Shown here: in pieces, positions 35,265 to 40,387 of the stretch
Numbering within the stretch: the first letter of the stretch is position 1
Layout: every line of letters starts with the position of its first letter
Origin: an uncultured Saprospiraceae bacterium
GTDB lineage: Bacteria; Bacteroidota; Bacteroidia; Chitinophagales; Saprospiraceae
NCBI GenBank assembly: GCA_937921555.1
Contig: CAKZUV010000047.1
Span: forward strand, 1 to 40,387
Direction: 5' to 3'
DNA: 40,387 bases
Program-made: the position numbers and the translations under genes
The notes under the pieces: model-generated
What the model saw: the letters and a program-made list of their open reading frames with translations, nothing else
The model's database searches: none
What the model was told of the DNA's origin: nothing

Positions 35265-36713
35265 CTAAAAATCATTAAAATAACGTCGTGCCCTTCTGCC
35301 CACATTATCCGGAGCGGCCCGGGAATCTATGTTTGCCCCCTGAATCGTTCCACTACCATCATCCCGGTACAGTTCTATCTCCCACTGTGGATTAAATAAT
35401 TCTCCCCTGGCGGTAGAATGCAGCAGCTGAAACTGGCCTACTGCCAAAGTAGGGTTATAAAATAAAAATCTGATGTTCTGCTGTCCTGTGGTGGGAAAAT
35501 GATTGTAAGACCATATTTCATAGGGAGGTGCAGAAGGTTCGTCCTCCACGGTCGTAATATCATCCGGACGCCCGTATTTCAAAAAAACGTACCCCCGATC
35601 ACTCTCAAAACCAGCCCCCAGTCCCGAATAAAATTGCTTATCTACCGCCCGGGCAACTTCCATATAAGCGTCGTAAACTACCTTTGGATTCTGCTCATTC
35701 TGATCCGACCAGTAAGCGTACAGATATTGTTTTTGCTGCTCATAAGTTCCCTTCCGGAGAAGCTCATTGACATAAGGAGCCTGATTACCACCAAGGACCG
35801 GTACAATGGCTTTCAGAGAATAATACACTTGCTGGGTATCCAGTTTTTCCACAAATTTGCCTTCCAGTTTTACCGGATCTCTCAGGATCACCTGAGAAAC
35901 GTTCGGATTACTCCGCTGAAACAAAACGGACCTGGCCGCCAATACTTCTTTTGATTTATTTTGAATTTCTACTACTAACCGGTAATTTCCGGAAGGCAAA
36001 TCCTTGATATCTGCTTGCATAAGTACCGGTAAAACTGCCGTTGGTTTCCGGCGGACCGTCCGCTGCAACATCGTTTTCTTTCTACCATTCGTATAAATTA
36101 GCTCTACCCGGTAGTGGAAAGCGAAATCCTGTCCGATATGCCGGTCCGTACCGTATAATTCGTTGTAGAAATAAAGCGTCTTTGTTTCTTTGGTATAAAA
36201 CTGATACGGCAAAGTTTCCAGAAAATATCCTCCTTTCGTCAATGGTCCATTCGTACTGTCCCGGTAAATACTGGCAATCAGTTGAATATCAGAAATATTC
36301 AAACTGTCGGGTGAACAATCAACGGATACCTTTTTTTTGACAATTACCGGAGCCAGCGACTGATGGATATCTCTGACCTGTACTTCCAGTTCGTAATCCC
36401 CCTTATCTACGGCAAATCTTTTTAAATCTACAAAACTTACGGGATCAATCGTTTCGGGACTATTGAGCATATATTTCTCAAAGTTAACGATGTGCGTATC
36501 CTGCCGTAGCAACATCAGTACTTCCACGGAGGCTTGTTGTTGAAGAGAATCGGAATTAACGGGGTCAAAACGAACGCTGCTCCCCAGTACGAAAAGATGA
36601 ACTTCCAGGTAACTTTGATCAGTATTTTGGAAAACCAGTGGCGTAATGCTTAAATTTTGGGCATTCAGAAAAGTAGAAAAGCAGATCGCCAGGATCAGAT
36701 AAAAATTTTTCAT
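35265..36713 (-). CDS. GWxTD-domain secreted protein
   Basis: The 482-residue protein has a signal peptide (FSTFLNAQ). The C-terminal region has the features of GWxTD proteins: YLYAYWSDQNEQNP, where the usual Trp-x-Thr-Asp is WSDQ here, followed by VYDAYMEVARAVDKQF and the conserved GYVFLKYGRPDDI and PPYEIWSYNHFP. The N-terminal ~350 residues are beta-rich repeats. Such proteins are widespread in Bacteroidota but have no firm function; a role at the cell surface or periplasm is inferred. It is followed on the plus-side by a lipoprotein gene 32 bp upstream in transcription, so the two may be cotranscribed. Confidence 0.85.
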   Translation of the reverse strand: MKNFYLILAICFSTFLNAQNLSITPLVFQNTDQSYLEVHLFVLGSSVRFDPVNSDSLQQQASVEVLMLLRQDTHIVNFEKYMLNSPETIDPVSFVDLKRFAVDKGDYELEVQVRDIHQSLAPVIVKKKVSVDCSPDSLNISDIQLIASIYRDSTNGPLTKGGYFLETLPYQFYTKETKTLYFYNELYGTDRHIGQDFAFHYRVELIYTNGRKKTMLQRTVRRKPTAVLPVLMQADIKDLPSGNYRLVVEIQNKSKEVLAARSVLFQRSNPNVSQVILRDPVKLEGKFVEKLDTQQVYYSLKAIVPVLGGNQAPYVNELLRKGTYEQQKQYLYAYWSDQNEQNPKVVYDAYMEVARAVDKQFYSGLGAGFESDRGYVFLKYGRPDDITTVEDEPSAPPYEIWSYNHFPTTGQQNIRFLFYNPTLAVGQFQLLHSTARGELFNPQWEIELYRDDGSGTIQGANIDSRAAPDNVGRRARRYFNDF

Positions 36714-36745
36714 GGTTACAAATTTAACTGCCGTCTCGACGATCT

Positions 36746-37180
36746 CTAACTTTCCTCCGTATCCTCATTCAGTGGCGGTTCTTCCTTCGTCTTCAGGACT
36801 AATTTAAAAAGATATCCTTCCATTTTTGTGCGCAGCACTATTCCGGTTTCCGTCAAAGACTGAATCAGATAAGGCTGCTCGGGCGTACTGAGTGCAACGA
36901 GTGTATCGCCCCGCATCTGGTAGGGCACGGTTCGTTCTTCCAGAGATAAATTAAAATTGGAGATTAATTTTTTGTCTTCTGTAAAGGTAAAATAAATTCC
37001 TTCCAGGGTCGCAGTATTTCTACCATTTCGCTCTGCATGCGACACTTCCCAGGTACCGGAAAGCTTTTCCATTGGCACGGTGGTCGGAGGTAGTGGTGGT
37101 GGCTTGGGGTCACTGGTACAACCGCCGGCGATCATTCCGATTAAGCATAACAACAAACCTATCTTTTTTAATACAATCAT
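36746..37180 (-). CDS. Lipocalin-like lipoprotein
   Basis: The 144-residue protein has a lipoprotein signal ending in IAGGC (Cys21) and a Pro-rich spacer (PKPPPLPPTTVP). Residues of about 40-130 contain LSGTWEVS and FTEDKKL, typical of lipocalin-like beta-barrel domains in Bacteroidota lipoproteins. It probably sits in the outer or inner membrane facing the periplasm. The ligand is unknown. It ends 32 bp before the start of the GWxTD gene on the same strand. Confidence 0.68.
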   Translation of the reverse strand: MIVLKKIGLLLCLIGMIAGGCTSDPKPPPLPPTTVPMEKLSGTWEVSHAERNGRNTATLEGIYFTFTEDKKLISNFNLSLEERTVPYQMRGDTLVALSTPEQPYLIQSLTETGIVLRTKMEGYLFKLVLKTKEEPPLNEDTEES

Positions 37181-37268
37181 TATTCGTAAATACTTTTTTA
37201 TTTTCTGTAAAGATAAATATTTATATAAACATCAGACTTTATTCCAGCAGTTACTGTTAGCAGCTTGT

Positions 37269-38504
37269 CTAAGTTGAAACATCTGCCTCCAGTTCCAGCA
37301 CAGTAATCTCCGGCAAAATCCCTACCCTGCCCGGATATCCCAGAAAGCCAAAACCCCGGTTGACGTATAAATACTGATTGGCCTGTTGGTACAGCCCCGC
37401 CCAGTATTTATAAAAATATTGCACTGGACTCCATTTCCAGTTAAAAATTTCAACACCAAATTGCCCTCCGTGGGTATGACCACTCAGGGTCAGCTCGATA
37501 CCGGGATATTCGGTGATAATTTCCGCAGACCAATGACTGGGATCGTGGGACAAACATACCCGAAGGTCCGCTCCGTGAGTCCCCAAACTAGCCTTTTTGA
37601 GATCTCCGTATCTGGAAAACCGTCGGTTGGCCGAAAAATTTTCTACCCCGATAATCGCTACCTCAGCACCCCGGATATTGATGATTTCGTTTTCATTATT
37701 TAATAAATTCCAGCCAAGTGCCTGATGTGCGGCTTCCAGTGCGGACCGGTTTTCGGATTTAGCTGCGGCGCTCGGCCAGCGGGCATAATCTCCGTAGTCG
37801 TGGTTGCCCATGATCGAATATACGCCATATTTTGCTTTTATTTTTGAAAAAACGGATACAAATGGTTCTACTTCCCGGGCCACGGTATTCACCAGATCTC
37901 CGGTAAAAAAGAATAAATCGGGTGCCTCAGCTATAATTTTTTTGACACCCACCTTCACCGGTTCAATGGCCGTAAAACTTCCCGCGTGAATATCCGAAAT
38001 CTGAACGATCTTCAGACCATTAAGCTGGGCCGGTAAACCCGGAATTTTTACTTTTTCACGAAAAATCCGATAGCGATATTTATTGCGCAGCATTCCGTAG
38101 GTAAGCAGCACGACGGGAATGATTCCAATGAGTACTGAAATAAAAACAATTGCCTCGGGCCGGGTACCAGCCGTAAAATTATCACTGATAAAATATCCAA
38201 TCCAGCCAATTACCAGCCAAATCAAGCTCCCCAGCAAAAGACTGATTACCGTAAGTATTTTCCCCAGATATAAAATAAGTGCAAAGCTGCCAGCCGTTCG
38301 CCAGTGGTGAGACAATGGTTTTTCCTTTCGGGCAATATTGTAAAAACAGACGATTAATAAAAACAGGAGCAGGGGAATCAACCAATAGGTAACTAAAAAT
38401 ACCGTCACGCTCACCGAATTACTGGTAGAAAACAACGAAAGAATTTCCCGGAAAATGTAGAAATCCAGTAAAAAAATAATCCCCATCAATAACAATATTC
38501 GCAT
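37269..38504 (-). CDS. Membrane metallophosphoesterase
   Basis: The 411-residue protein has about four membrane segments in its first ~140 residues and then a calcineurin-type phosphoesterase domain: SDIHAGSF (Asp171, His173), TGDLVN, GNHDYGDY (His and Asp), CLSHDPSHW and LSGHTHGGQFG. These bind two metals. Relatives cleave phosphate esters such as UDP-diacylglucosamine or lipid-linked substrates at the membrane; the substrate is not clear here. A MITE-like element lies 15 bp upstream of the start codon and may affect expression. Confidence 0.9.
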   Translation of the reverse strand: MRILLLMGIIFLLDFYIFREILSLFSTSNSVSVTVFLVTYWLIPLLLFLLIVCFYNIARKEKPLSHHWRTAGSFALILYLGKILTVISLLLGSLIWLVIGWIGYFISDNFTAGTRPEAIVFISVLIGIIPVVLLTYGMLRNKYRYRIFREKVKIPGLPAQLNGLKIVQISDIHAGSFTAIEPVKVGVKKIIAEAPDLFFFTGDLVNTVAREVEPFVSVFSKIKAKYGVYSIMGNHDYGDYARWPSAAAKSENRSALEAAHQALGWNLLNNENEIINIRGAEVAIIGVENFSANRRFSRYGDLKKASLGTHGADLRVCLSHDPSHWSAEIITEYPGIELTLSGHTHGGQFGVEIFNWKWSPVQYFYKYWAGLYQQANQYLYVNRGFGFLGYPGRVGILPEITVLELEADVST

Positions 38505-38519
38505 ATTTTCTCTATTTCA

Positions 38520-38602
38520 CACACTACTGGACATTTCTCCCATTTTCTACCTCCCTGCCTCTTAAAGGAGTAGCTCCAAACCCGCAAATGTCCAGTAGTG
38601 TG
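38520..38602. mobile_element. MITE-like element (83 bp) with 9-bp target duplication
   Basis: CACACTACTGGACATTT (38520-38536) and its exact reverse complement (38586-38602) form perfect 17-bp terminal inverted repeats. On both sides lies TCTATTTCA (38511-38519 and 38603-38611), a perfect 9-bp direct repeat. This is the structure left by transposition of a small element. The 49-bp middle has no open frame. No full insertion sequence with these ends is in the window, so the family cannot be named. It lies 15 bp upstream of the metallophosphoesterase start. Confidence 0.85.
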
Positions 38603-38806
38603 TCTATTTCATTAAAAACAAACATAGTCCGCATCGGAATTTTGTTGGTAACTTTGCGGGACGGGATGGATGGTTTTATTCCATTTATATACACTTTTAT
38701 AGAACACCCCCGACCGGGTGCATGTTTAGATTTACAATAACTGAAAAAATAATATTTTAAACATACGCTGAAAGAATTTAGCGCTTGTCCAAATCTTTAT
38801 TTGTCT

Positions 38807-40387
38807 ATGAGAATTTCTGCCTTTATCTTTTTCATTGTTTCTTTAGGATTATTTGTCACTTGTCAAACCAGTAATTATCTGCCGGTTGATTATCATAAAA
38901 AAACTTTTACCGAGGCAGATACCCTGCGGGGCCAGCTTTCTCCGGCAAGAACCTGCTATGATGTCCGTTTTTATGATCTCAAAGTAGCGGTCGATCCTGC
39001 GGATAGAACGATCTCAGGGGAGGTAGATATTGTTTTTGAGGCCATCCGGGACTTTAAATTATTGCAAATAGACCTGTTCGAAAATCTCCAAATCGACAGT
39101 ATTATTTACCACGGCAATCCGGTTAACTATCATCGTCAGTATAATGCGGTTTTTGTGCAGTTTCCAACAATCAAAAAAGGAGCGACGGATCAGTTTACCG
39201 TATATTATCAGGGTGCTCCGGTGGTTTCCAGAAATCCTCCCTGGTCGGGCGGTTTTGTCTGGACCAAAGATAGGCGGGGAACTGACTGGATAACGGTCGC
39301 CTGCGAAGGAGACGGGGCCAGTTTGTGGTGGCCCAATAAAGATCATCTTTCGGACGAACCGGACAGTATGATGATCCGCATCACCGTTCCCGAGCCACTT
39401 TTTTGCGTAGCCAATGGCAACCTGAAGGGTATTTATCCGGTAGATGGCAAGCGCCGTCGCTTTGACTGGCAGGTTTCTTATCCGATTAATAATTACAATG
39501 TGACGGTCAATATCGGGGATTATGTGCACTTTTCGGAAACCTACCAGGCGGAAGACCAGACGACTATGCCACTGGATTATTATGTGCTTTCTTATAATCT
39601 GGATATTGCCAAAGATCATTTTCAGCAAGTACCGGGTATCCTGAAATGTTTTGAAGATTTACTGGGAAAATATCCTTTCTGGGAAGACGGTTACGGGTTG
39701 GTGGAAACGCCGTACCTGGGTATGGAACACCAGGGCGCGATTGCTTACGGCAACCAGTATATGCGCGGCTACCAAGGAGGTATGATTCCTGCGGATATGG
39801 ACTGGGATTATATCATCGTACACGAATCGGGACACGAATATTTTGGGAATAGCCTCAGTTGTAATGACCACGCAGAAATGTGGATTCACGAATCCTTCAC
39901 GACTTATCTGGAGGCACTTTACGTGGAATGTACGACGGGTTACGAGGATTATTTGCGGTATCTGCAGGTATTCCGCAGCAGGCAATATATCAAAAACAGG
40001 ATGCCCATTGTGGGTCCGCTGGAGGTCAACTACACAGATTTCGGGTCCAGTGATCATTATTTTAAAGGTTCGTGGGTGCTGCATACGATTCGCCACGCCA
40101 TTGGCGACGACGAACTTTGGTTTCGGCTTTTCCACGATTTTTACCAGTATTTTTCGATAAATCACACAGATACAGAAACGGTGATTGCCTGGTTTGACAA
40201 GCGAACGGATTTGAAGCTGACTCCTGTTTTCCGGCAGTATCTTTATCATCCAGCCATTCCCAAATTGGTGTATTCGCTGGCAACAAAAGGCGATGAAGTA
40301 ATTATGACGCACCAGTGGATTACGGATGAAACGGATTTTGAAATGCCTTTGCTGGTGGGAAATCCCAATAATTACCAGCGTATCACC
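38807..40387 (+). CDS. M1-family aminopeptidase lipoprotein (5' part, runs off the window)
   Basis: The first 527 codons are present. The signal (LGLFVTC, Cys19) is a weak lipobox, so a lipoprotein is likely. The catalytic set of M1 peptidases is seen: the exopeptidase-type segment GMEHQG (Glu307; the classical form is GAMEN), and HESGHEYFGNSL (His339, Glu340, His343) followed by the third zinc ligand Glu362 in WIHES, giving HExxH-X18-E. It would release N-terminal residues from peptides in the envelope. The C-terminal part is outside the window. The 302-bp gap upstream holds the MITE-like element and no other gene; TAACTTTG near 38652-38659 fits the Bacteroidota -7 box. Confidence 0.92.
   Translation, partial: MRISAFIFFIVSLGLFVTCQTSNYLPVDYHKKTFTEADTLRGQLSPARTCYDVRFYDLKVAVDPADRTISGEVDIVFEAIRDFKLLQIDLFENLQIDSIIYHGNPVNYHRQYNAVFVQFPTIKKGATDQFTVYYQGAPVVSRNPPWSGGFVWTKDRRGTDWITVACEGDGASLWWPNKDHLSDEPDSMMIRITVPEPLFCVANGNLKGIYPVDGKRRRFDWQVSYPINNYNVTVNIGDYVHFSETYQAEDQTTMPLDYYVLSYNLDIAKDHFQQVPGILKCFEDLLGKYPFWEDGYGLVETPYLGMEHQGAIAYGNQYMRGYQGGMIPADMDWDYIIVHESGHEYFGNSLSCNDHAEMWIHESFTTYLEALYVECTTGYEDYLRYLQVFRSRQYIKNRMPIVGPLEVNYTDFGSSDHYFKGSWVLHTIRHAIGDDELWFRLFHDFYQYFSINHTDTETVIAWFDKRTDLKLTPVFRQYLYHPAIPKLVYSLATKGDEVIMTHQWITDETDFEMPLLVGNPNNYQRIT

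Overview
The window looks like a chromosomal segment of a member of the Bacteroidota, most likely from the Saprospiria/Lewinella side of the phylum. The reasons are two TonB-dependent receptors with carboxypeptidase-like N-terminal domains, three secreted proteins with type IX secretion (T9SS) C-terminal sorting domains, a GWxTD-domain protein, weak Shine-Dalgarno signals, and a promoter of the Bacteroidota TTTG/TAnnTTTG type. The phylum is well supported; the family is an inference. No tRNA, rRNA, CRISPR array, prophage or transposase gene was seen.

Layout. 1-6530: a minus-strand run (holA, an aminoglycoside-phosphotransferase-fold kinase, an M43 metalloprotease lipoprotein), a plus-strand TPR lipoprotein, then minus-strand genes for an arrestin-fold Spo0M-like protein, a Bacteroidota-specific conserved protein and a CCG-domain Fe-S protein. 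6535-9250: a T9SS-exported DUF1028 protein lies between the CCG protein and its probable partner, a membrane ferredoxin-type Fe-S protein. 9400-16321, plus strand: PyrR-like phosphoribosyltransferase, TonB-dependent receptor, secreted alpha/beta-hydrolase-like protein that lacks the nucleophile serine, and pgk. 16436-22761: CaiB/BaiF CoA-transferase, a small basic protein, a secreted multidomain GH13 amylase and a pectate-lyase-fold protein. 23022-28942: proline dehydrogenase, aroE, a DUF368 membrane protein, DUF4177, and an overlapping MFS transporter/arginase-family pair. 28971-35087: an Hpt protein, a second TonB-dependent receptor, a retropepsin-like protease, and a convergent histidine kinase and response regulator. 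35265-40387: GWxTD protein, lipocalin-like lipoprotein, membrane metallophosphoesterase, and the 5' part of an M1 aminopeptidase that runs off the window.

The genes are mostly housekeeping and cell-surface functions. Themes are polymer or peptide breakdown at the surface (GH13, beta-helix protein, M43, M1, retropepsin-like), outer-membrane uptake (two receptors), proline and ureohydrolase-type amine metabolism, and a dispersed two-component/Hpt set.

The most unusual material is in the intergenic DNA, which is rich in small repeats: an 83-bp MITE-like element with perfect 17-bp inverted ends and a 9-bp target duplication; a 55-bp repeat present twice about 15 kb apart; a 26-bp GCGC tandem repeat that extends into the 3' end of the CoA-transferase gene; a (GCAAATA)7 array inside a 16-bp inverted repeat; a duplicated ~92-bp block; and a cluster of three short-loop hairpins. 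I found no clear new multi-gene system.
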